Origin: Planctomycetaceae bacterium
Lineage (GTDB): Bacteria > Planctomycetota > Planctomycetia > Planctomycetales > Planctomycetaceae
Assembly: GCA_041398825.1 (NCBI GenBank)
Contig: JAWKTX010000001.1
Coordinates: 806,001 to 870,000 of the forward strand
Length of the DNA stretch: 64,000 nucleotides
Direction: 5' to 3'
This document shows, piece after piece, positions 29,417 to 38,131 of the stretch; the first letter of the stretch is position 1; every line of letters starts with the position of its first letter. A program made the translations under genes and the position numbers. Under the pieces are notes generated by a model that was not told the DNA's origin, searched no databases, and saw only the letters and a program-made list of their open reading frames with translations.

Positions 29417-30856
29417 ATGCCAACATACCGCTACAACGGAAAACTTGAAAACGGGACTCCTGTTTTTGGCACGATGGAGGCTGAATCCGAGCCACATTTG
29501 CGTCAGATACTGGCTCAGCGATCTGTCGGGTTGCTGCAATGCCACGTTCTGACACTGGATCGGCGGCTGGCGTCTGAGCAGGCTAAGTTGCCCCGGATGC
29601 ATCAGTTGCGAGTAGGAGAGCGCCTTCGTGAAGCGATTCTGACCGGACTGCCCGCCCATGATGCGATCCGTGCGATGGCTGCAGAGCCGTTCCAGCATCC
29701 CTTGTTGAGTATCATGCCCTGGGTGTTTGGATTGAGCGTTGTTGCATTGATTCCTGCAGCATTGTGGGCGCTGGTTGTGCCAGGAAGTTATCTGCCTTTC
29801 ATTTGTTTGTTGTGCCTGTCGGCACTCGTTCTTCCCTGTTTGTGGTCGATTGGCCATTACTATCTGGATGGTCGTCCTCGATCCTTGCTGGAATCCATGG
29901 CAAGTCAACTGGAGCAGGGAAACCTGAGTCTTGTGAATGCCGCTGGACTGCCTGTCGAAGTCAATGCGGTTATTCAATCCGGTGTTGACGACGAGAAGAA
30001 GGCACTGGCCGTCGCCGACCTCGTTCCGAAGCTGATGGGCTCGAGGTACTACCATCATCGGTTTCTCATGACGATCGTTAGTTCCGTCGCGATTACGCTG
30101 ACATTTGTGCTGGGGCTTTATCTGATTGTGTGGCAGATTGTGCCTGAATTCGGGAAGATCTTCGAAGACTTTGGTTCCGAAGTTCCGTATCTGACACAGC
30201 TCGTCGTGGGAGCCTCGACGTTGCTTGCAACCGGAGGCTGGTTTGGATTCCTTTTCCTGACCGGTTCTGGTTTGACCTTGTTGGTGTTTCTTTATGTTGG
30301 AATGTCCATCGGGGCGGTCGCAGAAGCGTTGAGCCACGTCCCTGTTTTTGGTTCGCCCATTCGCTGGCTGATGCAGGCCCGCGTTGCCAGGGTATTGGCA
30401 TCCATGCTGAAGTTTGAAATTGATCGATCGGAATCCCTTCGCGCCGCGACCGCAGCAAGTGCTTTCCCCGATGTCCGTACCAAGGGGGCTTATCTCGCCG
30501 ATGAAGTGCGAGCCGGAAAGGGGATCACAATTCCCATTCGGGACTTATCGGGTTTACCTCTAAGTCTTCTGGCGATACCACAAAGTCATTCTGGTGCTGT
30601 CGCTGCGGGAGACTCGTCGGACAAGATCTCAGACATTTCCACCGCGGTGCCCCGGAACCTCGGCTGGAGTGACCAGAAGATGGCAGCGAACTTCAATACT
30701 CTGGCGCAAATGCTGGAACAGGCAAGTGTGGGGCACGGCCGTTTCATCGGCCTGATTTTGCAGTATTCCGTAACGTTGATATCAGCGTTCATGATTGGCG
30801 TTGTTGTGATTTCGTTGTTTTTGCCCCTGATCAAATTGCTCAACGACCTCGCGTGA
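29417..30856 (+). CDS. GspF-type inner-membrane protein, paralogue 2
   Basis: The ATG at 29417 gives 479 residues, starting MPTYRYNGKLENGTPVFGTM, the cytoplasmic domain that opens many GspF/PilC proteins. Three or four membrane helices follow in the T2SSF domains, with a platform segment VPEFGKIFEDFGSEVP. The C-terminus FLPLIKLLNDLA matches paralogue 3 (FMPLVKLLNDLS), so these two likely came from a duplication. An earlier GTG at 29402 is possible. It stands in the middle of the GspE operon. Confidence 0.85.
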   Translation: MPTYRYNGKLENGTPVFGTMEAESEPHLRQILAQRSVGLLQCHVLTLDRRLASEQAKLPRMHQLRVGERLREAILTGLPAHDAIRAMAAEPFQHPLLSIMPWVFGLSVVALIPAALWALVVPGSYLPFICLLCLSALVLPCLWSIGHYYLDGRPRSLLESMASQLEQGNLSLVNAAGLPVEVNAVIQSGVDDEKKALAVADLVPKLMGSRYYHHRFLMTIVSSVAITLTFVLGLYLIVWQIVPEFGKIFEDFGSEVPYLTQLVVGASTLLATGGWFGFLFLTGSGLTLLVFLYVGMSIGAVAEALSHVPVFGSPIRWLMQARVARVLASMLKFEIDRSESLRAATAASAFPDVRTKGAYLADEVRAGKGITIPIRDLSGLPLSLLAIPQSHSGAVAAGDSSDKISDISTAVPRNLGWSDQKMAANFNTLAQMLEQASVGHGRFIGLILQYSVTLISAFMIGVVVISLFLPLIKLLNDLA

Positions 30857-30891
30857 ACTTTTGTTCGCAGACTTGATGATCGAATAAACCT

Positions 30892-31962
30892 ATGAGTTCT
30901 GTTCTGGAAACAATTCTCTTTTCCATGAATCGTGCTGAGCCGATCCGGCAGGCATCGCTGTTGCTTGTTCTCGCCTCAGGATCGGGGCATGGCGATTCAT
31001 TGCTGGAAGGTCTGAGATCCCACGCCGCTGAGAGTGGCAGTCCGTGGTCGGATCGAGTGAATTCCCTGAGAATACTTCTGGAACAGGGACAACCGCTTTC
31101 GACGGCATTAAGCAACAATCCTGGATTGTTACCAGAGACAACCATTGCCGCTGTGCGAGTGGGTGAGCAGACAGGCAGTCTGGCTGAGGTACTGGCTGAT
31201 GAAGCGATTCGTCTTTCCGATTCCGCAGGGACACATCGCGTCGTTGGATTCTCGCTTGGAAATCTCGCAATCTGGACCATGCTGGTCGGTGTGACGATGA
31301 TCGGCGTGCTTTCGTTCATCATCATTTTCATTGTTCCAAAGTTCAAAAAGATCTTCGAGGACTTCGATACAGAATTACCAGCCACAACCGTGTTGCTGGT
31401 GGACCTGTCTGACTTTATGGTGAGTGGGGGAATCATATTTCTGTTGCCGTTGCTGGCGATGATTGCGGCAATTGCGATCCTGCGGGTGCAGTATTCCATT
31501 CGAATGATTTCCAAAGGTTCTCCTCCGCTGTCTCAGCACTGGCTGCGATTCTGGTCCCCGGAACTACTGAGAATGTTGAGCATTACAGCCGCATCCAGTC
31601 AGCCGCTGATCAATACGGTGCATAGCTTTGGCAGCCAGTTGGTTCCCGGGCGAGCTGCGACACAGTTAAGTGGGGTGCGATTCCGGCTGGAAAACGGCGA
31701 AGCGGTTGAAACGGCTCTGAAGGCGGAAGGTTTTATCACAGGTCGTGAAGAAGCATTTCTGATGGCGGCCGGTAAGTCCGGGCATCTGGACTGGGCTTTG
31801 AAGCATCTGGGCCGTTCCATCGAAACCAGACGCTTTCGCTGGCTCGGTCGACTGCTGAATGTGTTTGAGCCATGTGTGCTGCTTGGGTTCGGGCTTGTCG
31901 TCATGTTTGTCGTGGTGTCGATGTTCATGCCTCTGGTTAAGTTGTTGAATGACCTTTCGTAA
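30892..31962 (+). CDS. GspF-type inner-membrane protein, paralogue 3
   Basis: This 356-residue protein has T2SSF domain features: GVRFRLENGEAVETALKAEG, MAAGKSGHLDWALKHLG and VPKFKKIFEDFDTELP, which is near-identical in layout to a segment of paralogue 2. There are about four membrane helices. The stop codon lies 8 bases before a dispersed palindromic element. Having three consecutive GspF-type genes behind one ATPase is unusual. Confidence 0.85.
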   Translation: MSSVLETILFSMNRAEPIRQASLLLVLASGSGHGDSLLEGLRSHAAESGSPWSDRVNSLRILLEQGQPLSTALSNNPGLLPETTIAAVRVGEQTGSLAEVLADEAIRLSDSAGTHRVVGFSLGNLAIWTMLVGVTMIGVLSFIIIFIVPKFKKIFEDFDTELPATTVLLVDLSDFMVSGGIIFLLPLLAMIAAIAILRVQYSIRMISKGSPPLSQHWLRFWSPELLRMLSITAASSQPLINTVHSFGSQLVPGRAATQLSGVRFRLENGEAVETALKAEGFITGREEAFLMAAGKSGHLDWALKHLGRSIETRRFRWLGRLLNVFEPCVLLGFGLVVMFVVVSMFMPLVKLLNDLS

Positions 31963-31970
31963 GTCCTCGG

Positions 31971-32076
31971 TTAGCAGCCTGTTGAAGAACGGGACTGACT
32001 CGACCAGGAGACATTTAAACACGATCGTTTACAGTCGTCCTGCGTGCCTGTCCCGGTTTGCCAGCGGACCGTTAGC
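31971..32076 (+). repeat. Dispersed ~104-bp palindromic element, copy 3
   Basis: The left end TTAGCAGCCTGTTGAAG and the right end GGACCGTTAGCAG show a direct repeat TTAGCAG on both sides, which may be a target duplication. The internal core GGGACTGACTCGACCAGGAGAC matches the other copies with a few changes. It starts 8 bases after the gspF-like gene and sits inside the secretion operon, so it must either be read through or end the first part of the operon. Confidence 0.85.
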
Positions 32077-32098
32077 AGATAAGGTCAGGGAGACCCCA

Positions 32099-32245
32099 AT
32101 GAAATGGCAATTGAAGGCCGGGAAAGCCACTGCGGGTGGTTCAGAAATCACAGATGTTGGTGTCTTCTGGTGCGGAGTTCGTGAGTATCACAAGGGTGGC
32201 GTGACGCGCTGCGAGAACTGCCCCATGTCTTGCAGTAACCATTAG
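32099..32245 (+). CDS. Possible 48-residue Cys-containing peptide
   Basis: ATG at 32099 is preceded by AGGGAGA at a suitable distance. The 48-residue product starts MKWQLKAGKATAGGSEITDV and ends with CENCPMSCSNH, with a cluster of Cys residues. It sits between repeat copy 3 and the first pseudopilin gene in the operon. I recognise no family, and it may be a chance frame. Confidence 0.3.
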   Translation: MKWQLKAGKATAGGSEITDVGVFWCGVREYHKGGVTRCENCPMSCSNH

Positions 32246-32273
32246 CCTCCAGCGTGGAAGTGTGGGTTAAGTG

Positions 32274-32756
32274 ATGAAGCGACGGTTGAAAATAAATTCA
32301 TGCAAAGTTCGGTGCCGACGGGGTTCGCTCGTCGTGGAGATGGTTGTGTGCACCGTGTTGCTTGGGGTGGTGTCACTGGTGCTCGTGCCATCGTTGCATG
32401 GCATCAATCAGCAACGGCAGGCGATCTTGTTCCGGCAGTACGCAGGCATAGAACTGAACAATCTGCATCAGGCCGTTCTTCACCAGAATCATTTGCCCGG
32501 CGAATGCTCTGAGTCGTTTCGCCATCGTTATCCGTCATCTGCTCTCACGATCAGTGAAGTGTCGACGGCTATTCCGCTGCGTTGTTACCGCCTGATGATT
32601 TCAATGCCTGTTGGTCTCCATCAGCCTCCGGCAGTGGTTTCTGTTGTTATCTGGAAGCCAGATGAAAGTGAAAAACAACCTGCCCGGTCTGCGGAATTGA
32701 ACGTGCAGCCTGTTGAGCCTGAAGTGGTTCCGGAACGCGAGGGGGATCAGGAATGA
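32274..32756 (+). CDS. Type IV pilin-like / GspI-type pseudopilin
   Basis: This 160-residue protein has a long positively charged leader of about 17 residues, then a prepilin-type cleavage site before SLVVEMVVCTVLLGVVSL, with Glu at mature position 5 and a hydrophobic helix. The mature C-terminal domain is small and soluble, with a Pro/Glu-rich tail. It resembles the GspI/GspH-like minor pseudopilins. The start is ATG at 32274 (or GTG at 32271). Its TGA stop overlaps the ATG of the next gene (ATGA). Confidence 0.7.
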   Translation: MKRRLKINSCKVRCRRGSLVVEMVVCTVLLGVVSLVLVPSLHGINQQRQAILFRQYAGIELNNLHQAVLHQNHLPGECSESFRHRYPSSALTISEVSTAIPLRCYRLMISMPVGLHQPPAVVSVVIWKPDESEKQPARSAELNVQPVEPEVVPEREGDQE

Positions 32757-33374
32757 AACGGACCCGCAGAAATGCTCAACTTCGGAGCTGTATGCCGTAT
32801 TCTCGAAAGGGAGCCATCTTTCATTATTACCTGATGTATCTGCTTCTTACAGGGACCGTGCTCGTCACTGTGGGGATGATCCTTCATTCGATCTTTCAGT
32901 TTGGTTCACGGGACGAACTGACTCGGACTGTGTTATGCTGACGCTGATGCGTCTTGAAGAATCGATGCGATACGATGCTGCCTGCGCCACAGTTTTCATT
33001 TCACTGCGCGAACGGAGCTGGTTTTCGAGAACCATTCGTCGCTGGGATCAGAGGATGGTATGCCCGGCGATGCTGGTTCTTCGGCAGGGATTGTCAAATG
33101 GCGATGTGATGGACGAACTGTCGAAAGGACGGTCGAACGTGATGCTACGCTGGTTGGACGTGATCGCTTTGTATTTCGTACGGGATCGGCCACCGCATTT
33201 CTTGAAGGCGAAAACGCAACTGTGATCTTTCGGTTGACCGACGCGCTGCCCAGCCATTCGGAAGCTCGCCCTTTACCGAGCGTCGGGACCAAAGCTCGAT
33301 GGACAGACATCGCGCTTTGGCCGTTGGCGAAACCCGGGCAGCAGGAAGTACCGCCAAAGGGGGCTGCTGAATGA
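32753..33374 (+). pseudogene. Minor pseudopilin (GspJ-like), broken by two frameshifts
   Basis: The gene starts in one frame with a hydrophobic pilin-like helix (GAIFHYYLMYLLLTGTVLVTVGMILHSIF in the mature protein) and stops at TGA 32939. A second frame then gives LTLMRLEESMRYDAACATVF, and a third gives HFTARTELVFENHSSL, EDGMPGDAGSSAG and DRFVFRTGSATAFLEGENA. Each break needs a shift equal to one missing base. One falls at the TTTT run at 32993-32996, where one extra T restores the frame. Start and stop overlap the neighbouring genes by ATGA, as in an intact operon. It may be a real pseudogene or two assembly errors. Confidence 0.7.
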
Positions 33375-33766
33375 AGTCTCATTATCGAAGTGTGCCTGAC
33401 GCAAGTCTGCGAAGAGGCGCTGTTTCGGCGATGGTCATTGTCGTGATGGTCGTCTTGTCACTTGTGGTGCTGTCGCAAGTTCGCCGCGTACTTGCTGAAC
33501 GCCGCCATACAAGGGACGAACTGCAGCACCTGCAAACCATGCGTCTTTGCGATGCGGGCCTCCTGCTGGCGGAACGCAGTCTGCGTACCGATCAGGCCTG
33601 GACCGGGACAGACTGGCAAGTGCCGGTTGGAGCAATTGATGAGACAAATTCCGGCAGGGTTATCATCTCTGTAGATAGTAATGGCCTGGTGACCGTCATC
33701 GCCTCTTACCCCTCAAATTCAAACAGACCCTGTCAGGTGACTCGAACGAAAAGGTTTCCGCAATGA
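33371..33766 (+). CDS. PilX/GspK-like small pseudopilin
   Basis: This 131-residue protein has a short charged leader, a hydrophobic helix (GAVSAMVIVVMVVLSLVVL), and a soluble C-terminal domain that begins with a helical ERRHTRDELQHLQTMR segment. This layout matches the PilX/GspK-type minor pseudopilins found beside planctomycete secretion genes. ATGA overlaps link it to both neighbours. Family assignment is from architecture only. Confidence 0.6.
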   Translation: MKSHYRSVPDASLRRGAVSAMVIVVMVVLSLVVLSQVRRVLAERRHTRDELQHLQTMRLCDAGLLLAERSLRTDQAWTGTDWQVPVGAIDETNSGRVIISVDSNGLVTVIASYPSNSNRPCQVTRTKRFPQ

Positions 33767-34692
33767 GCAGTGACTGCCTTCAACGAATCCCGCGCCGCAA
33801 GAGCATTGGATTCACCCTTATCGAACTACTGGTTGTAATTGCGATCATCGCCATTCTGATCGCGTTGCTCCTGCCTGCAGTGCAGCAGGCTCGCGAAGCT
33901 GCTCGCCGGACACAGTGCAAGAACAATCTTATGCAGATTGGATTGGCGCTGCAGAATTATGACATGGGATATGAAATGCTGCCGCCGGGAACAGTCAATC
34001 CGACGGGCCCCATTGCCAATGCACCGACAGGTTACCATCACAGCTGGATCGTGCAGTTGTTGCCAATGATGGAACAGGCCGGATTGTTCTCGAACGTCAA
34101 TTTTGCCGAAGGCGCCTACTCTGCTGAAAACGGCAAAGTGCGTACGGCCAGTATTCCCACCATGCACTGTCCATCCGACTACGGCCATTTGTCAAATACG
34201 GCCGCGACAGGAATCATTTCTCGGTCCAGCTATGCCGGATGCACGGGGGGGGATGATGTTGCCATTGATGTGAACAACAATGGGTTGATGTTCCTGAACA
34301 GCAGCGTTGGATATCGAGAGATTCATGATGGAGCGTCCAATACAATTCTGGTCGGAGAGAAGCGTTTCGATTCGAATCCTGGCGATCTGGGATGGATGTC
34401 CGGCACATCTGCAACCTTGCGAAGTACCGGAATTCCACCAAATTACCTGCAAGCGAACGCAAGGACCGGATTGCCAGGCGCGGGATTGAACCGGATTTCA
34501 TCGGACGATGGAGAACCATTGCCGGAAGTGCCCGATGATCAGAAAACCGGCGGCTTCAGCAGCCGACACACCGGCGGGGTCCAAACACTGTTTGCTGATG
34601 GTTCTGTCCGGTTCATCAGCGAGAATATCGATGTGCGGATGTTCCAGTATCTGGGTAATCGCAACGACATGCAGATCCTCGCGGATTTCTAA
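33763..34692 (+). CDS. DUF1559 pseudopilin with H-X9-DG signature
   Basis: This 309-residue protein starts with the prepilin signature RKSIGFTLIELLVVIAII, followed by IALLLPAVQQAREAARR and the DUF1559 domain. Conserved blocks are NNLMQIGLALQNYDMGY, MHCPSDYG, NTILVGEKR and HTGGVQTLFADGS, the H-X9-DG motif. Planctomycetes carry many such proteins; their function is not known, but pilus- or surface-associated structures are suspected. It overlaps the preceding gene by ATGA, which ties it to the GspE operon, an unusually clear link. Confidence 0.92.
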   Translation: MSSDCLQRIPRRKSIGFTLIELLVVIAIIAILIALLLPAVQQAREAARRTQCKNNLMQIGLALQNYDMGYEMLPPGTVNPTGPIANAPTGYHHSWIVQLLPMMEQAGLFSNVNFAEGAYSAENGKVRTASIPTMHCPSDYGHLSNTAATGIISRSSYAGCTGGDDVAIDVNNNGLMFLNSSVGYREIHDGASNTILVGEKRFDSNPGDLGWMSGTSATLRSTGIPPNYLQANARTGLPGAGLNRISSDDGEPLPEVPDDQKTGGFSSRHTGGVQTLFADGSVRFISENIDVRMFQYLGNRNDMQILADF

Positions 34693-34707
34693 GGCAAGGG
34701 ACATAAG

Positions 34708-35913
34708 ATGAGTTTGTCGCCGGGGAATGCTTTCTGCAAAGGCCACAACAGGCCGCATGGAAGATCGCGTGGATTTTCACTGCTTGAGATGATGGTTGTG
34801 ATCAGCATCATTGCTATTCTGATCGCCCTGCTTCTGCCAGCTGTTCAGCAGGCACGGGAGCGAGCGCGATGGACGCAGTGTCGTAACAATCTCATGCAGC
34901 TTGGTGTTGCTCTGCACAGCTACCAAATGTCACATCGAGTGTTGCCATCGGGATGCGTTAATCCTTCGTCCCCGGTCTACACGGGCCAGAAGGACGGCTA
35001 TCGGATTGGCTGGCTCGTGCAAATACTGCCATACATGGGTCAGGATGCGGTCTACCGCCGCGTGGACTTTGTGTCTCCGGAGCTCTCATTTCTGGACGAT
35101 CAGACAATTCGTTCTCTGGCGAAGGCCAGTGCGTATTTGAAAACACAGAGACCCGTTGCAGAGACACCCGTTGCAGAGTCATCCGGGCCCGATGCGAATG
35201 AACCGGACATCGCTGCCGGGGATGAATCCCCGTACCCGGCTGCTGGTCTGGAATACTTTGGCGGTGGCTTCTCGGGCTACAGCGGAGTTGATGATTTTGA
35301 TCCGGAGATCGAATCTGCTGAAGAATATATTGCTCGTTTCAAATTCAGTTATACCGGTGCCGAGATCAATTTGCCGTTTCTGTCATGTCCATCGGACCCG
35401 GGTAGTCGTAATCCTGGTCGGTTTGGATACGAAGGTAATTACGCGGGTTGCCATTCGTCCGTCGAGACGCTGATCAGTTCTGACAATGATGGTGTCCTGT
35501 TTCTGAACAGTTCAATTTCGCTGCTTGATGTTCCGGACGGTACGGCGACCACAATTCTGCTGGGGGAGCACGCGAATGATCGCAGGGGTGATGGCTGGTT
35601 TTATGGCGATCGGAGTACGCTGCGAAATGGCGGAACGATGCCTGGCATTTCCAGATATAGTAGCTGGCAACGCGGTGAGTCTCCTCCGGATGGTGAATAC
35701 ACTGCTGAACAACTGGCCGCGATGGATGATGAAGAGCGCGCAGTGGTTATTTCCAGGCAGGTCGTCGGCAGCTTTGACAGCTTTCACACGAGTGTTAACT
35801 TTGCCTTCTGTGATGGAAGCGTGCGGCAGCTGGACAGGATGATTCATCCAGCGGTTTTTCAATCGCTCTGCGGTCGGAATGACGGGCAAATCATTTCAAC
35901 AGACGAATTCTGA
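34708..35913 (+). CDS. DUF1559 pseudopilin, second copy, with H-X8-DG variant
   Basis: The 401-residue protein carries the prepilin signature RGFSLLEMMVVISIIAILI and DUF1559 blocks (NNLMQLGVALHSYQMS, LSCPSDPGS, TTILLGEHAND). The C-terminal signature reads HTSVNFAFCDGS, with eight residues between His and DG instead of nine. A 30-residue insertion near 150-180 (PVAETPVAES) includes a 15-base tandem repeat. Compared with the gene before, it has extra acidic segments. It is the last gene of the block. Confidence 0.9.
   Translation: MSLSPGNAFCKGHNRPHGRSRGFSLLEMMVVISIIAILIALLLPAVQQARERARWTQCRNNLMQLGVALHSYQMSHRVLPSGCVNPSSPVYTGQKDGYRIGWLVQILPYMGQDAVYRRVDFVSPELSFLDDQTIRSLAKASAYLKTQRPVAETPVAESSGPDANEPDIAAGDESPYPAAGLEYFGGGFSGYSGVDDFDPEIESAEEYIARFKFSYTGAEINLPFLSCPSDPGSRNPGRFGYEGNYAGCHSSVETLISSDNDGVLFLNSSISLLDVPDGTATTILLGEHANDRRGDGWFYGDRSTLRNGGTMPGISRYSSWQRGESPPDGEYTAEQLAAMDDEERAVVISRQVVGSFDSFHTSVNFAFCDGSVRQLDRMIHPAVFQSLCGRNDGQIISTDEF
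35151..35180 (+). repeat. 15-base in-frame tandem repeat
   Basis: ACCCGTTGCAGAGAC is followed by ACCCGTTGCAGAGTC inside the second DUF1559 gene and encodes PVAET / PVAES. Confidence 0.85.
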
Positions 35914-36141
35914 CAGGGCTTTCAAGAGCGATTCGAAAGGCGGATCGGAACACCGGCGAGGAACATATTCACACGCTTTTGCGTTTTCGGGCCCGCAATT
36001 TCCTATGGGGCCATCGGGTTCTTTTTCCCAGCGGGCCGCGAAGATTCTGAACTTCCCGGAGTGTCAATTGCGTACATTCTCGGCTTTGAACAGCTGCGGG
36101 AGTTCATTGACCGCCTTGCGGAATTGCGTAGACTTTGCCCC

Positions 36142-37050
36142 ATGAGTCGGCAAACCATATCACCCCACTTTGAAAACGTCTTGAAAGCTGCTGGACAGTT
36201 GTCGGCGGCCAGCAAAGCGTCCGCGGTGATACTGTTGGCCAACCATCCGTTCGACTTCAAAGAAGTCGCAAAGCTTCTTAGCGGAGGGCGGCTGATTGTT
36301 GCCGCTGACAAGGCAGATGTTCAGGAAGCTGTGACTCTTGATGACATCACACTGGTGCCGATTCTGCACGAGCCGCAGACGAGTCATCTGCAGATGACTC
36401 AGGTGCTTCTGGAAGCCATAGCGGATGAGCTGGTGCAGACTGGGGATATCGTTGTCTGTGTCTATTCGCTTCACGAAAGAGACGGATGCGATACCGTAAG
36501 TCAGATTCGCCTGGCTGATCAGTTGTCACGACTCACGTCCAGAGACCTGCAGCGTCTTGAAACGAAGGTGCCTCTTGAGACCCTGCGGATCGTAGTGGAT
36601 CTGGCCTGCGAAATCGGTCGCGAAGGGCGAGAAGGAAAACCCGTTGGGACCTTGTTTGTGGTTGGCAACCACCGCAAAGTCATGCAGTTGTCCACAGAAC
36701 AGGTTCATGATCCGTTTCGTGGTTATGCCCGCGTTGAACGGCTGATCCGAAATCCTCGCGTGCGTGAAAGCATCAAAGAAATTGCACAGATGGACGGCGC
36801 GTTCGTGATTTCTGCGGACGGTGTTGTTCAGGCAGCTGGACGTCACTTGCGGGCACAGGGCGAAAATCTCACGCTCTCGAAAGGGCTTGGTTCGCGACAC
36901 TGGGCTGCAGCAGAGATTTCTCAGGCCACCGGTGCGATTGCGATCGCTGTTTCCGAGTCGACCGGTACGGTGCGTGTCTTCCAGGACGGGATGGTCGTCC
37001 TGAGAATTGAGCCCATGGATTCCGCGATGAAATGGCATGAGGATTCGTGA
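36142..37050 (+). CDS. DisA_N-type diadenylate cyclase domain protein
   Basis: The protein has 302 residues from the ATG at 36142; a GTG at 36061 would add 27 residues. The C-terminal third is a DAC (DisA_N) domain: DGAFVISADGVVQAAGRHL carries the DGA motif, and GLGSRHWAAAEISQATGAIA corresponds to the usual RHR site but reads RHW. ETGT-like SESTGTVRVFQDG follows. The N-terminal two thirds is an alpha/beta region (LLANHPFDFKEVAKLL, GREGREGKPVGTLFVVGNH) shared by a planctomycete group. It should make c-di-AMP from two ATP. A DHH phosphodiesterase lies two genes downstream. Confidence 0.8.
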   Translation: MSRQTISPHFENVLKAAGQLSAASKASAVILLANHPFDFKEVAKLLSGGRLIVAADKADVQEAVTLDDITLVPILHEPQTSHLQMTQVLLEAIADELVQTGDIVVCVYSLHERDGCDTVSQIRLADQLSRLTSRDLQRLETKVPLETLRIVVDLACEIGREGREGKPVGTLFVVGNHRKVMQLSTEQVHDPFRGYARVERLIRNPRVRESIKEIAQMDGAFVISADGVVQAAGRHLRAQGENLTLSKGLGSRHWAAAEISQATGAIAIAVSESTGTVRVFQDGMVVLRIEPMDSAMKWHEDS

Positions 37051-37179
37051 CATTCCTTTTTGAGCATGACCTTCTCTTCTAAACTGCCGGTTCAATTCTG
37101 ATGTCGCTGGTTACGGGATCTCCGTTTCTGAATCACTGGATGTGTGGCCGACCAGACTTTGCTCAGATCGGAAAATCGC

Positions 37180-38022
37180 ATGAAATTCCTCACAAATCAC
37201 GCCGTCTTCGTCGTGCTTGTTCTGATACTCGATGTGCCGATAATTTTCGGGGATGAATCGAGGGCGAATCGGCAGGGAGCAGCGGTGGCCGATGCGGAAA
37301 CGGTTGAGCGGGAAACCGTCGAGCGGGAAACCGTGGATCCGGATGCGGTGGCCATGCTGCAGGCTGAGGTGGCGGAGCAACTAAAGCTAGCCCTCCGGAA
37401 ATTGCCGATGGAGATCGACGATCACGCAGCGGATGCGGTTCAGCAGTATTCGGCTCGCGGCGACGTGCGGTTCTTTTCCGGGCAATTTCAGGAGGCGGTC
37501 GATGATTACCGGGCGATGGTCAGAATTGATCCCCGCCTGGACGCGTCACACTGGCGACTTGGAATCGCCTTTTTCTATGCCGGAAAGCCAAAGGAAGCGG
37601 CAAGCCAGTTCGACAAATACCATTCTTTTGACGACGTTGATCGTGAGAATGGCATCTGGCGATACTTTTCGCACCACCGTGCTTTTGGTCCGGACCTCGC
37701 TCGAAAAGAGCTCCTTCGATATGCGAAGGATGACCGTCCACCGTTTCCGGAAGTCTACCAGTTGTTCGAAGGACGAATGACCCCAGACCAGGTTCTGGCC
37801 GCAATCCCGGCCGATGCGCCTGACCGCAATTCGCGGCTGTTCTACTCAGAATTGTATGTTGGTCTGAATGAGGTTGTTTTGGGGAAAAACGAAGCCGCAA
37901 AACCACATTTGGCGAACAGCATTCTCAATCCATGGCCTCGTCAAGCAGGGTACGGCCCGTCATACATGTGGCATGTTGGCCGATTGCAATATCTCGAACT
38001 TGTCAATCCCCGGCAAAAATAA
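37180..38022 (+). CDS. Secreted TPR protein
   Basis: The 280-residue protein starts at the ATG at 37180 with a signal peptide (MKFLTNHAVFVVLVLILDVPIIFG). A short Glu-rich region with tandem ETVER units is followed by TPR-like helices: DAVQQYSARGDVRFFSGQFQEAV and YRAMVRIDPRLDASHWRLGIAFFYAGKPKEAASQFDKYH. It is extracytoplasmic and probably acts as a scaffold. It lies between the DAC gene and the DHH phosphoesterase gene, but no link to c-di-AMP is visible. Confidence 0.75.
   Translation: MKFLTNHAVFVVLVLILDVPIIFGDESRANRQGAAVADAETVERETVERETVDPDAVAMLQAEVAEQLKLALRKLPMEIDDHAADAVQQYSARGDVRFFSGQFQEAVDDYRAMVRIDPRLDASHWRLGIAFFYAGKPKEAASQFDKYHSFDDVDRENGIWRYFSHHRAFGPDLARKELLRYAKDDRPPFPEVYQLFEGRMTPDQVLAAIPADAPDRNSRLFYSELYVGLNEVVLGKNEAAKPHLANSILNPWPRQAGYGPSYMWHVGRLQYLELVNPRQK
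37297..37338 (+). repeat. 15-base tandem repeat in the TPR protein gene
   Basis: Two full units of GAAAC(C/G)GT(T/C)GAGCGG plus a partial third encode ETVER, ETVER and ETVDP. Confidence 0.85.
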
Positions 38023-38131
38023 GGCACAGTGGAATCGGTAATTCACCATCATTGAATGTTGATTCGCCGGTTGATTTCCCCGACCATTCCCGGATCAAGG
38101 GCCAAATCATCCTCACTGAAAGTGTCTGCAC

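Noticed and set aside
29436..29465. Sequence GAAAACGGGACT like the dispersed repeat, inside the second gspF-like gene
   Set aside because: Only about 12 bases match and the rest of the element is absent; the codons make sense as protein (ENGTP).
35985..36050. GGGCCCGC and GCGGGCC arms around a long loop after the second DUF1559 gene
   Set aside because: The loop is about 40 bases and the arms are short, so a terminator is not supported.
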